Source of the DNA: Dendrolimus kikuchii
Taxonomy: Eukaryota > Arthropoda > Insecta > Lepidoptera > Lasiocampidae
Reading direction: 5' to 3'
Assembly: GCA_019925095.2 (NCBI GenBank)
Contig: CM034401.1
Span: forward strand, 17,739,338-17,803,337
Length of the DNA stretch: 64,000 bases
The notes beneath the pieces are model-generated. The model did not search any database. It saw nothing but the letters and a program-made list of their open reading frames with translations, and was not told the origin of the DNA. Shown here one piece after another: positions 54,336-64,000 of this stretch; positions within the stretch are counted from its first letter, which is position 1, and each line of letters opens with the position of its first letter. The position numbers and the translations under genes are program-made.

Positions 54336-55294
54336 TCTGCTAGTCTAGATCTAGATCTAGATTTATTTTATTGTTGGTCGCAGAAATTCAAACGGTAGCA
54401 TTTTAATGTTCATCACTTTTTTATATAAAAATTGATTGCGTCACCATCTCTCGCTAAATATTTAAATTTATCAACGATTCAAATAAAAAATATGTTTATA
54501 TGTAATAAATTAAATAAATTTTATTGACCATTATTAAAATATTAATATTGAATTTTATGTAGTATTAAAAATATTTTTGAATCATATGCAAATTAACACG
54601 TTATAATTGCAAACAATAAATTTAAGCTAACTATAAAATTATTTTAAAATTGTTAGGATAATCTCTGAGAAATATCTTTGACTCGTATTTGTATAGCATG
54701 TAACTTGACAGTTTTGCCCTTGGTAATGAACTTAAAGACTTGATGATCTACGTGGGAAGTCATTATTTAAAATACAATCATTAAAATATTTATATTCGGT
54801 TTTAGAAACAATTTAATTTATTTTTAATAAATACATATAATTCTAAATTAACATAACAGGCTTGCATCTGTAGTATCGGTAGCAATAGGCTGCTGGGGTC
54901 GGTAAAAGGTTAAGGGTTAAAGTTTGATAAGAGTTCCTTCGAAACCTCTGCGTTAACCTTTAACCCCTATCTTTCCCCATTAAGAACAATAGTACTATGT
55001 GCTAACTTCTCTATATCTAGAATATGTAGAATTTCAATAGCAGCAGTTATGTCACGAATTATGTCACTTTGACTACAAAAATGTATTTTACAAAATGATT
55101 CATTTAGCCCAAAAAGATATTAATTTGACATAAACTGACGGACAGTACAGAGTTTACTATCTTAGTTATTTTTTTGTTATTAGTGTTTAATTAAGTAATA
55201 GCAGTGAAGAAATTAAATTGCTGTGTTCACCTGTAACAAGTTTTTACATCGCATTGTAAAGCTTAGTCATAAGTCCATCATTTTACTTATGGCG
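54336..55294. other. AT-rich DNA, one short inverted repeat
   Basis: Contains AAAGGTTAAGGGTTAAAG and, about 40 bp on, CGTTAACCTTTAACCCC (54905-54970), a small potential hairpin. Otherwise featureless. Confidence 0.4.
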
Positions 55295-55423
55295 GGTTCC
55301 TATATCGTACCGAACGTCCATTTGCTTTACTATCGGTTAAAATTTGACATAAGCTCCATACGTCTAATGTCAAAATTTAACCGATGGTAGGGTAAGTGAA
55401 TGCATAAGCGAAATATAGGAACC
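55295..55423 (+). mobile_element. Foldback MITE, complete copy
   Basis: 129 bp, from GGTTCCTATATCGTACCG to GCGAAATATAGGAACC. Almost the whole length is an inverted repeat (TTTGCTTTACTATCGGTTAA against TTAACCGATGGTAGGGTAAG). No coding capacity. Confidence 0.8.
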
Positions 55424-55435
55424 GGACATTGGCGA

Positions 55436-55573
55436 TTTTTTTGCATGTGTTCAGCAGACAGGCTGATAGAAAACGGCTACTATCACCTATGGATATTTGT
55501 AACACCATAGGAACCTACTACAAATGCACTGCTGATCTCTAAAGGCAGACTAAAGCCTAGCCTCTAATGCCAT
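55436..55573 (-). repeat. R300 repeat, truncated and diverged
   Basis: Keeps TTCAGCAGACAGGC, GGATATTTGTAACACC and CAAATGCACTGCTG, then fades after TCTAATGCC. Confidence 0.65.
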
Positions 55574-55639
55574 GTAATAAATACTAACGTAATTAATACT
55601 AATAATAATGTAACAAAACTATTGGTGATCCTTTGTTAA

Positions 55640-55842
55640 ACTTACATACATACATAACTTCACGCCAGTTCCCTTGCGGGGTAGGCACGAACAACAGAGC
55701 GCCATTCAGGCTTAATCTTACACACCTCACTTGCTTCTTTGACATTCATAGCTCTTGTCATGCACGCTCGTCTGTTCTTAAGGCTCCTGACATCACCTTC
55801 TGCTTGTACACGATCAATTTGATCATGGAAGGTGTGTCGTGT
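55640..55842 (-). mobile_element. LINE C 3' fragment
   Basis: Minus-strand copy ending with a (TATG)n tail at 55645-55655 and truncated at the GATCATGGAAGGTGTGTCGT site. Confidence 0.7.
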
Positions 55843-56207
55843 TAAATAAGTAAATAAATTTATTTCTTGTCTTAGTAATGTTAAAGTTCGTGTATTTGTT
55901 TGTCGATTATAAAAAAAATAAGTATGTGCCCATATACGTCCCACTTTTGGGTTTGGGCTTACTCATTTTAAAGACACGCCAACCACACTCTTATAAGGTG
56001 GGTTGGCGAATAACCAACGTAGGTAATCTCAATTTATGGTTTTCTCTGTATTGGTAGCTTATCCCCACTAAGGAAGCCCTACTGTGTCTGCTAATCAAAA
56101 CACACTTCAAATCTTATAGAAGAACAAACAACAACAATAAAAGCATTTTTTGTTTGCTTTTAGTTACTTTTGTGTTCTTTTGAAAGATATTTTGTTATTA
56201 TTAAAAA
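55843..56207. other. AT-rich DNA with a SINE-2-like tail
   Basis: TTGTTTGTCGATTATAAAAA at about 55896-55915 matches the end of SINE family 2. The rest is featureless. Confidence 0.4.
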
Positions 56208-56445
56208 TTACGTACTACGTAGTAGTGCAACACCTACAAGCCAATAGATGGCGCTGTACAATAATTGAGGTCGCAAACGATTCCCGAAACGTACATATAA
56301 TATATAGAAATTTTCAGCGGTAACAGGTGGGTCTAGGCCTGCGAAGTAAAACAATAGCCTCGCTAGAAGATCTACCTTTGAGACGGAAGAGCATTCCATC
56401 TCGGTCCTACACCCTATACGGGGCACTCTTCAAGGTCTCTGTTTT
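56208..56445 (+). repeat. Unclassified interspersed repeat D, copy 2
   Basis: Matches the reverse complement of about 13820-14085: CCAATAGATGGCGCTGT, GGGTCTAGGCCTG, AGACGGAAGAGCATTCCATC and ACGGGGCAC. Confidence 0.6.
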
Positions 56446-56804
56446 GCTTCAATTAGTTTTATGTTCAAATCATTCCTATATGTTTGATGTATATTTAAAT
56501 TCCCTTTAAAGTCTCCGAGCTTGAATACGGTTGTAAATACATCATATTCATAACAGATCTTGTATAACCTCAATGCAAATACTAGTACAATAAATTCGTG
56601 CTTTCTCATACATTCTCTAATGGTAATAAACAATTTTATACAATGTGGCCCTTTCATTTCTATAGTGCATATCGATGAAATATAACGAGTATTGTGTAAG
56701 TATTTATGACTAACATTTGCGTATTAATTGGGTTTGGTTATATGCGTAACATATATTTTGTCCTTCACAGTTTGCGTAGTTTTCTGTGCTTCAATAAAAC
56801 ATTG
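56446..56804. other. AT-rich DNA, no feature
   Basis: Nothing recognised. Confidence 0.4.
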
Positions 56805-57096
56805 ATAGTAACTGGCATGTGGAAAGAATGCATGATGAAAGAATGACTAAACAGATATACAATGCAAAAGTGGATGGATGCAGAAGTCGTGGAAGGCCAC
56901 GACACACCTTCCATGATCAAATTGATCGTATACTAGCAGAAGATGATGTCAGGAGCCTTAAGAACAGACGAGCGTGCATGACAAGAGCTATGAATGTCAA
57001 AGAAGCGAGTAAGGTGTGTAAGAATAAGCCTGAATGGCGGTCTGTTGTTCGTGCCTACCCCGCAAGGGAACTGTCGTGAAGCTATGTATGTATGTA
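56805..57096 (+). mobile_element. LINE C 3' fragment with open C-terminal frame
   Basis: Eighty-six codons stay open (56819-57079): MERMHDERMTKQIYNAKVDG, then GRPRHTFHDQIDRILAEDDV, and so on to YPARELS, followed by TATGTATGTATG. It is the only copy here with an unbroken terminal frame, so it gives the reference sequence for this LINE end. The reverse transcriptase proper is absent. Confidence 0.75.
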
Positions 57097-57357
57097 TCAA
57101 GTAACTGGCCTGGTTATACAATAGGTGCACGCATGTATATTAAAGTGAACTGGCTCCACAAAAATATAAATTATCAATATTAAACGGCGTCATTTTCATA
57201 ATTCGTAATAAACCATGGCCGAAATACTATGAAACAACCCTGCCCTAAAAAACTCTACCATATAATGATTCTATCACTATAAACTAAACTATTGTGGTGG
57301 AGTTTTGACCAGTCTGAAGTATGATTGCAGATTCTTGACTAAAATATGTGTACAAAA

Positions 57358-57533
57358 TAAAACTACGTTTTAACGGTTTTAGACGCGGCAATTTATATGG
57401 TTTTTATTATTTCGACGGTTCGGCCACTTTTCACGATCACGGTGATCAAGGCTACTGAAAAATGGCGGAAACACCGGAATAATTAAAATCTAATAAATTA
57501 CCGCGCTTAAAACCGTTAAAATGTAGTTTTATT
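57358..57533 (+). mobile_element. Foldback element with long inverted arms
   Basis: The left arm AACTACGTTTTAACGGTTTT and the right arm AAAACCGTTAAAATGTAGTT are inverted repeats. The centre has CGATCACGG foldback sequence. Partial copies are at 37160-37308 and 46836-46925. No ORF. Confidence 0.75.
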
Positions 57534-57638
57534 ATGTATGTATACTAGTCGCGAAATTTTAAGAAAATGTTATAAAATAAGTGTAGGCCAGGAGTACATG
57601 ACAAAGATATTTTTTCGCAGTTCTACTACACCACTATT

Positions 57639-57860
57639 ACCGTCATTTTATCGTATGCGACATTTAAACCTAAGTATATTTTTTTTGTTTCAAAAGGTAA
57701 TTTAAACTATTATTTGTTTTAAGATTTCAGTTTTTCATTCAGTAAGGTCTAATCTAACTAATACTGAAAGTTTTAAAATAAAATGCCTTTTGGAACAAAA
57801 CATAGACACCTAAGTCTAAATGTTGCTTACGATAAAATGACAGTAAAGGCTCGATATAGG
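57639..57860 (+). mobile_element. Degenerate MITE, relative of 14101-14321
   Basis: Shares ACCGTCATTTTATCG, ACCTAAGTATATTTTTT and AAAATGACAGTAAAGGCTCG with the copy at 14101. The left terminal repeat is decayed. Confidence 0.6.
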
Positions 57861-58060
57861 CTACGTTCCACAAGAGTTCCACTTGCTTGCCGGCGTCCCA
57901 ATCGTAACCTCAAGTGGAACGGTCATACGACCCACCTCTTGCATGGTCGTTGTGAGCGCTGCGTGAGCAAAAATCATGACGCCATTATGGAACTGCAGTC
58001 GGAACATTTTGGGCGTTGTGAGATACTAAAGAAACGCGCCCATAATATTACTAATCAATA
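57861..58060 (+). repeat. Interspersed repeat F, copy 1
   Basis: Contains GTTCCACTTGCTTGCCGGCG, an inverted CAAGTGGAAC, CGACCCACCTCTTG and GTCGTTGTGAGCG. The second copy is at 60040-60290. The 92-codon ORF over this stretch is not conserved in copy 2 and is not called. Confidence 0.65.
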
Positions 58061-58225
58061 ACTCTGACATTCAAAAGTCAACGAACAGACCGACAGGCGA
58101 ACACGACGATTTCATAAGGGTTCCGTTATCACTAAAATGGCTGCGAAACTACTAAGTTTCATTCATTCGTAAATTAGAATCTCAACTCTGATTACAAAAT
58201 GTAATTGCGATTTATTATTTTATTG

Positions 58226-58440
58226 AAGGCCTCTGTAGTTCATTGGGCTAAACCTTACTCAGCCTAGTTCACTGTAACGCAGAGACTCTGGTTTCGAATA
58301 CTGGCATGGCAAATTTCATAAAGGAACTTTCCGTTTTTTACTATGGTCTGGATGTCTGGGAACGAACTAGAGTGGTTCGTTGTATATTACCCATGGTACA
58401 AGCATGTGTGTTTTTGTTTGCCGATTATAGTGTAGTTTAT
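58226..58440 (+). repeat. tRNA-derived SINE, family 2
   Basis: GCCTCTGTAGTTCATTGGGC at the start, a decayed B-box (GGTTTCGAATACTGGCATGG), the body GTCTGGATGTCTGGGAACG, and an end near TTTGCCGATTATAG. Confidence 0.75.
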
Positions 58441-59290
58441 AAACACACAAATGTAGAAACAAGGGTTTTATCGTCGGCTCTACCGCAATTGCCTTACCAG
58501 TATGGTCGCGACTTTATACCTCAAAAGCGTGTAGATAATACTAAGTAGTTATAGTATTTATTTAAAAAAGAATTAACACACAGCTGTGTTAACAATGCTT
58601 CTCTATCATTGAAATGACGTATGTCACTTGTATTGTGTTTATGGCTTTTGCAATACTTAATTGGTCACAGATTGCTATTATTGCACTGACACGGATGTCA
58701 TTGTTCTATCCAGGATTTATGATTATTAAAGCGTAATAGATGATTACAATAATCATGTTTTATGATTACAATAAACATTAATATCGGTTACTGAGGTATG
58801 TTTAATCGAAAATTGAAGGAAGATTCAAAATTGTTTTCAGCTTTAGACGAAATAAGGTCCGAGCGTGTATAAGAAGTTGGAAGAAGAATTAATATCGTTT
58901 ATTTATAGAATATTAAAGATAAAGATAGCCTTTATTACTGGCTTACATTATATTTGTACTAACTAAAATTATTTTAATTATCGGTAACATTTCTCAGCTT
59001 TTCTGTCCGACAAAGGCCTTCTCCAGGATCCTCCATTAGTTTCTATTTTGTGCAATTCCGGTCCATAGTCCGGCTACTCCTTGACGTTAACCTCCTGTCT
59101 TGCAAACGAATCTGTTTGTATTGAATAGTACAGTTATTCACATAACCTTAACTTACTATTACTACCAAATTGTAGTTTGTATTTTGCGCCATTTACTTCG
59201 TCAATTTTATGGTGTGATGTGAGCATCTAAAAATAAAATAATATATCGTACTGAAATTATTGTTTATACCTTTATTCTTGAAGTGTCAAT
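58441..59290. other. AT-rich DNA, no feature
   Basis: Nothing recognised. Confidence 0.4.
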
Positions 59291-59299
59291 GTCAAATAT

Positions 59300-60039
59300 T
59301 AATAGGGCAAAATAATCCGAATGGCGCCACTAGGTGCCAAAGCCACCGTCGTGGGCTTTGCCTATTCATGTCATTGTCATTGATACACTGGCTACGTTCC
59401 ATTAGAGACTCAATGACTCCCGGATGGGACGCCGTCTCTTCCTTCTGCGAGCAAGTCATGTTTGCGAAGGAGGAGGCGGAGCGGGAGCGTGAGCGGACTT
59501 CCTTGCTCCGCTCCCGCCAAAGGAGGACGCGCCGGCATCGGAGGGCGGATTTCGACCTTCAGCTACCGTAAGCGGGCGGCGCGGGTGTGGCCCCTTGGGG
59601 TATAGGGCTTCTCACTCACCCGCACATGCCGTCGAGATGAGAGCGCGAGTGTTCCGCGCGCGCTCATCTCTCTTCCCGTGGGGCGCGTTACAGACCGCCC
59701 CACGCACGGAAAAGACCAAGTTGGCGCCGGGGGACCAGCTCCCCCGGCAGTGGAAGAGGCCCAGTGAGGGGGGCTCACGCCTGCCAGGGCATCGCGGAGT
59801 CGGGCAGCCCCATTACCCGTAGCCCTGGCATAAGGCGCAGGACGGAACACCCAGGGGTTTTAGTGGGTATCCCTAACTGGGGAGTGGCAATAGCATGGCT
59901 CCAGTTCTGACTGGGCATGCTAGTGCCACCCCCGATCTGGCGAATCCCACACTAAGTCGCGAAATATCCTATTTCCCCCAAGGTTCTGCCCTTGTCGCGG
60001 CTTAGTCCTCAAACGGATTTCCCCTGGTAAAAAAAAAGA
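59300..60039 (+). mobile_element. R1-clade-like LINE, 5'-truncated 3' end
   Basis: A GC-rich block (about 59320-60005) in AT-rich DNA. The ORF end runs SMTPGWDAVSSFCEQVM, KEEAERERERTSLL, then R-rich sequence to DLQLP and a stop at 59571, as at the end of R1-clade ORF2 in insects. A long GC-rich 3' UTR and a final AAAAAAAAA (60031-60039) follow. Only about 70-90 codons of ORF2 remain, so it cannot move by itself. Repeat F sequence follows immediately. Confidence 0.75.
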
Positions 60040-60290
60040 GACTTAACGACTACGTTCATGACTTGCTTGCCGATGTTACAATCGTAAACCCAAGTGGAAC
60101 GGTTATTCGACCCACCTCTTGACATGGGTCGTTGTGAGCGTCGTGTGATCCAAAATGATGACGCCGTTAGTGACGTTTTCGCCACGACCACAATGACTGC
60201 GGTCGCCTTATGGAACGGCTAACGGGAGCATTTTGAGTGTTGTGAGCTACTAACGGAACACGCTGACTGTGATCAGTTCTTAATTTAAAC
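60040..60290 (+). repeat. Interspersed repeat F, copy 2
   Basis: Direct, diverged copy of 57861-58060: GACTTGCTTGCCGATG, CCAAGTGGAACGGTTATTCG, CGACCCACCTCTTG and TTTTGAGTGTTGTGAGCTAC. It starts right after the poly(A) of the R1-like insert. Confidence 0.65.
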
Positions 60291-61060
60291 CATACACAAA
60301 GCGTATTTTAAATTGATAATCCTTTCAAATTAAAAAGGCGAGGTATAAGAGTGTCATGCGATGAGTCGTGTTTACCGATTCCAAATTAGAATATTGATTT
60401 GAGTCATTATAATTTTTATTACTCATATGAACCATCAGAATCAAACGATCGCGTCGGACCGAAGATAAAGCAGCACTCTAAAATTTAAAAAAGTCACTCC
60501 CGAACTGTCATTGTACACACCTAAAATGATTTACGAGGTTTCTGTATAAAATACAAGCAACAACTGACTGAAATACGTAGGATTAAGGTTTATTACAATT
60601 TGTTTCATTTACAAGCCCTTATCTTACGCCCACTTATACATCCGTGAATATACTTCTAATTTGGATGTTAGAATTAAAATTGATATTGTTTTGTTTGTAT
60701 TATTTAATGTTGATAATTAGTATATTTTGTTAGACTTGACAGTTTTGTTAAAAATAAGATCTTGTAATTACAATTTCTAAACATGAAAAAAAATCGAAGA
60801 AAAATTAGACGAGCGTGTATTCTGGTTTTCACATAGTACATAAATTATCTTAATTATTTAAGAAAAGAGCATAATTGATTATAAAATTTGTTTGCCTAGG
60901 AAATTCCTTTGAATGGGAGATGTTACAGTAAAATTTACAATATAAAAAATTGAAAACTTTTAACATGACTATTTTGATGATTATGTGTACTCGCCGTTAC
61001 ATTTAATACCCAATGTATGTCTTGATGAAATATGATATTTGTCATTTACTAGTTATAGAC
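60291..61060. other. AT-rich DNA, no feature
   Basis: Nothing recognised. Confidence 0.4.
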
Positions 61061-61375
61061 TTTTTTTTTTATTGCAAGAGATCAACAGACAGGCAGGCGA
61101 CCCACTTGATGGAAAGCGGTTACCGTCGCCTATGGACATTTGCAACACCAAAGGTGCTACAGATGCACTGCTGCTCTCTTAAGGGAGACTGGAACCTGGT
61201 CACTAATGCCGGAACACAACTCAAGGTTGTTATGGCGACATACTTCAGACCAGGGGTGGTAGCCATCCAGTCGGGCAAATGCCCTACCACCTGGCTGTGG
61301 GTTGTTATGTCGCCTCTTACGACAGACCGCCCGGCCGCAGGAAATTGTATTCTTTCTCCGTTCCTGCACGGATAA
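61061..61375 (-). repeat. R300 SINE-like repeat
   Basis: Full-length minus-strand copy, T10 then ATTGCAAGAGATCAACAGAC, ending TTCCTGCACGGATA. Well preserved. Confidence 0.85.
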
Positions 61376-62346
61376 AGACTACTAATCATTTTAAAAATCT
61401 ACATTAAAACTCAAGTAGAAAATTTATAATATTCGGCCTACAACAAATATGGAATGCTGTTAAAATAACCATAAAAGAATATAACCTATTGATAGGTGAT
61501 TAAGTTAAAACAAAGAGTAAGTGAACTGTTGAGACCAGTACCGATGATTAAAGGAGTATATACACTTGAAAATTCAAACTTACATAAAGCAAAATATTTT
61601 ACTAACCACAGTTTACTATTATTGTTGCAATAGTGTTCTGTCTTGTCTTTTGATGATTTTTATTATAGAGTAGTTATATTGACATAATTAAAATCTATTT
61701 ACGCTAGAATTTTGGATACTAAGAGTATTTAATTAGAAAATAGTATTATGTAAAAATTTGTTAAATTAACAATTAGTATTTGCTTTGTAGTGTCACGCGG
61801 TTGTTTTTTGAGCTAATATTGTTACTCACTAAAATTGTGCTTATATTGGAAAAATAATCAAAGATGACGGCTATGCCAGATTATCATTTAATATGATAAA
61901 TGCTTCTTTTAAAATTTTGATCGTTATAGCGTTTTTATTCTCACGGAAGCATATTATTATCATGGTGTACCTAACTTTTTTGCAATAAAATTTTATTTAT
62001 TTTTTGTTATCTATTATAAAAACAGAGCAATAGTTACTTGCAAGTGTATACTATCCTTAATACAGTCAGCTGGAGTGCTGCGGCAGATTGCATCTGTGCA
62101 GTGCGGCAGTACTATCAATCATGTTTTATCGTTCTTTTTCTGACGATACTGATTAAATTATTCCGCTGAGGTGACTTAGTGAAAAGAATGGCTGGTTAGC
62201 GTGCGTATATGCAGCTAAGGCCTTGTCCAGAAAGAGATAACGCGGCAGTCAATTCACGCGTATGGTATGAAAATTGGATATTCTAGAATAGAGGGCGGCT
62301 TGTACTCACGTGTGTACAAGACCTAAGATGAAGCAGATTATATATA
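61376..62346. other. AT-rich DNA, no feature
   Basis: Nothing recognised. Confidence 0.4.
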
Positions 62347-62633
62347 GTTGTGGTAGCGTAATGGCTAGCGCACGCGTCCCAAACTCAAAGGGAGCGGGTT
62401 AGATTCTGATCGGAACGCATGCACCACTTGGGCCATTTTCTGACCTAATGTGCATATTGTTACAATTAGCACATGCTAACAGCGGTGAAGGAAGACATCG
62501 TGATGAAACCTGCACATCGAGATGTGCCAATGTGTCAAATCTGCCAAGTCGCCATGGACAAGCGTGGTGGGTTTACTGTCCGTATATAATGAGAGCCTCG
62601 AGCCCAGCTGTGGTATGGGCTCTTATTACGATA
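62347..62633 (+). repeat. tRNA-derived SINE, family 1
   Basis: Head GTGGTAGCGTAATGGCTAGC, a decayed B-box (GGTTAGATTCTGATCGG), then GCATGCACCACTTGGGC, GAAGACATCGTGATG and GAGCCCAGCTGTGG. Confidence 0.8.
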
Positions 62634-63654
62634 TAAACAATGTATAAACTAGACACTTATTTCTAAACATTGTATTTTTGAATTTTAGATACTCATATCA
62701 ATTTATCTAATTTAATCAAAAAAATCAATCTGTTTTTAATTATCAAATATATTTTTTAAGTATATTTTTTTTTCCTTGTATATAATCATGACAGCATTAT
62801 TCTTGTTAGATCTGGAAACTGCGTCCTGTTTCATTACTTCTCTCCAAAATATCCAAACTATGAATACATAGATGATATCTAAAATAATAAAGCCAACTGA
62901 AACTCTAGTAATAAATATTTATGTTAAGTTCATTTAATTCGCGATTCTTAACAAATTTTAAGACTCCTGTACTAAGTAACGATGTGATTCCACATACACA
63001 GACTTGCGTGTATCAATAATAAATAACCATAATATTCTCTGTATATTACATTAAAATATGGCCTTATTAATTCAGAAATTGTAACCAATAAACAAAGCAA
63101 GCTCCTTGCTACGACGCGTCATAACACAACTTTAAGATATATGAGATACCAATTAATTCGCTTCTTGTCTTATTGCGTACTGTGTATTGACTGAACTAAT
63201 TTGAATAGAAATGGGCCATATTTTGACGTTTAGTTATTCATGAACCTTCACCAGCTCTTATTCTAATATAATTAGGGATGCTACTACAGTTTTTACATCG
63301 ACTTTGCGCACGAATACTTAGATTTTATATTCTTCAGGGTTATTTTTTCCGAAGTGAATGTACACATTTTTATTAAGAAATAAAAAAACAAATATCTGTT
63401 TATAATATTTCAAAAGAAACGTCAAATTTGAAAACACAATTTTTGTTTTTTTATTTGTCTTGGCTTTCAGTTGGTAATTTTTTTAATAATATTATATATA
63501 TTTAATCATTTTCAATTTAAATAAAACTTCATACATTTCAAATTAATTTCTACTTTATTTGTATATACTCGTACGTAAGGCAAATATTCTTGTATACGTA
63601 GATTAAAGGAAATTGTGTGTAAGAGTGCATTGCATTTTGAGCTTTATTCTAGTG
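62634..63654. other. AT-rich DNA, no feature
   Basis: Nothing recognised. Confidence 0.4.
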
Positions 63655-64000
63655 ATGTAATTGGTCCACAAGTTCCAAGTTGCTCAACGGGCTATGGAGC
63701 GAGCTATGTTGGGTGTTTCTCTAATGGATAAAATTAGAAATGAGGATATCCGTAAGAGAACCAAGGTAACCGACATAGCTCGCAAAATTAGCAAGTTGAA
63801 GTGGCAGTGGGCCGGTCACGTCTGCCGCAGGATCGATGGCCGATGCAGCAGACGAGTCCTGGAGTGGAGACCGCGTCTCGGTAAACGTAGTGTCGGACGC
63901 CCTCCAGCCCGATGGACCGACGACCTATGCAAGGTCGCCGGTAGGCGCTGGATGAAGAAATCAGAGGACAGGGATGAGTGGCGCCGTCTTGGGGAGGCCT
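63655..64000 (+). mobile_element. RTE-like LINE A fragment with open frame, cut by window end
   Basis: An unbroken frame to the window edge encodes KFQVAQRAMERAMLGVSLMD, RNEDIRKRTKVTDIARKI, KLKWQWAGHVCRR and GRPPARWTDDLCKVAGRRWM. The M-L-G-V-S-x-x-D...I-R...W-x-W-A-G-H...G-R-P-x-x-R-W-x-D-D series is the standard C-terminal region of RTE-type reverse transcriptases. The upstream RT core is absent, so the copy is 5'-truncated at about 63655. Confidence 0.8.

Noticed and set aside
54905..54970. Hairpin-like AAAGGTTAAGGG/CCTTTAACC repeat as an ncRNA
   Set aside because: The stem is short and imperfect, with a long loop and no further support.
57783..58061. 92-codon ORF over repeat F
   Set aside because: The second copy of the repeat does not keep the frame.
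59563..59850. 95-codon minus-strand ORF in the R1-like 3' UTR
   Set aside because: Chance ORF in GC-rich sequence, antisense to the LINE.
5667..61375. Recurring ~60-120-codon ORFs on both strands of the R300 repeats
   Set aside because: They appear only because the same repeat recurs. They are shifted, truncated or altered between copies and show no domain.

Overview
This window looks like AT-rich animal nuclear DNA, most likely from a lepidopteran insect. The inference rests on split coding exons with GT-AG borders and on repeats of types common in moths and butterflies: Helitron-type elements ending in CTAG, two tRNA-derived SINE families, LINE 3' stubs with microsatellite tails, short foldback elements and a BEL/Pao retrotransposon. 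No bacterial, CRISPR or organellar features are visible.

Layout: 1-7 kb holds Helitron-type elements, a foldback element and SINE-like repeats, several of them nested. 7.0-13.7 kb is a nearly intact BEL/Pao element on the minus strand (gag and pol, with an abbreviated 3' LTR). 13.7-22.5 kb is repeat-rich DNA with no recognised gene. 22.6-34.0 kb carries four plus-strand exons of one host gene. They encode part of a PR/SET-like domain, a PLDLS (CtBP-binding type) motif and three C2H2 zinc fingers, and the exon phases agree across all three introns. 34-64 kb has no recognised host exon. It is filled with 5'-truncated LINEs (including an R1-clade-like 3' end at 59.3-60.0 kb and RTE-like fragments), SINEs, foldback elements, an interrupted short tandem array and an unidentified minus-strand coding-like stretch at 45.1-46.0 kb.

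The most interesting points are these. (1) BEL gag and pol share one reading frame, broken by a single UGA followed by CUA, a known readthrough context. (2) The PRDM-like gene combines a PR domain, a PLDLS motif and zinc fingers, and its introns are loaded with repeats. (3) A ~300-bp repeat family ('R300' below) has 13 copies in 64 kb; it ends in an A-rich tail but also has 7-bp inverted ends and no clear tRNA head. (4) Coding-like sequence at 45.1-46.0 kb and an open frame at 32.0-32.4 kb have no identified family. All calls come from reading the sequence; no database search was possible.
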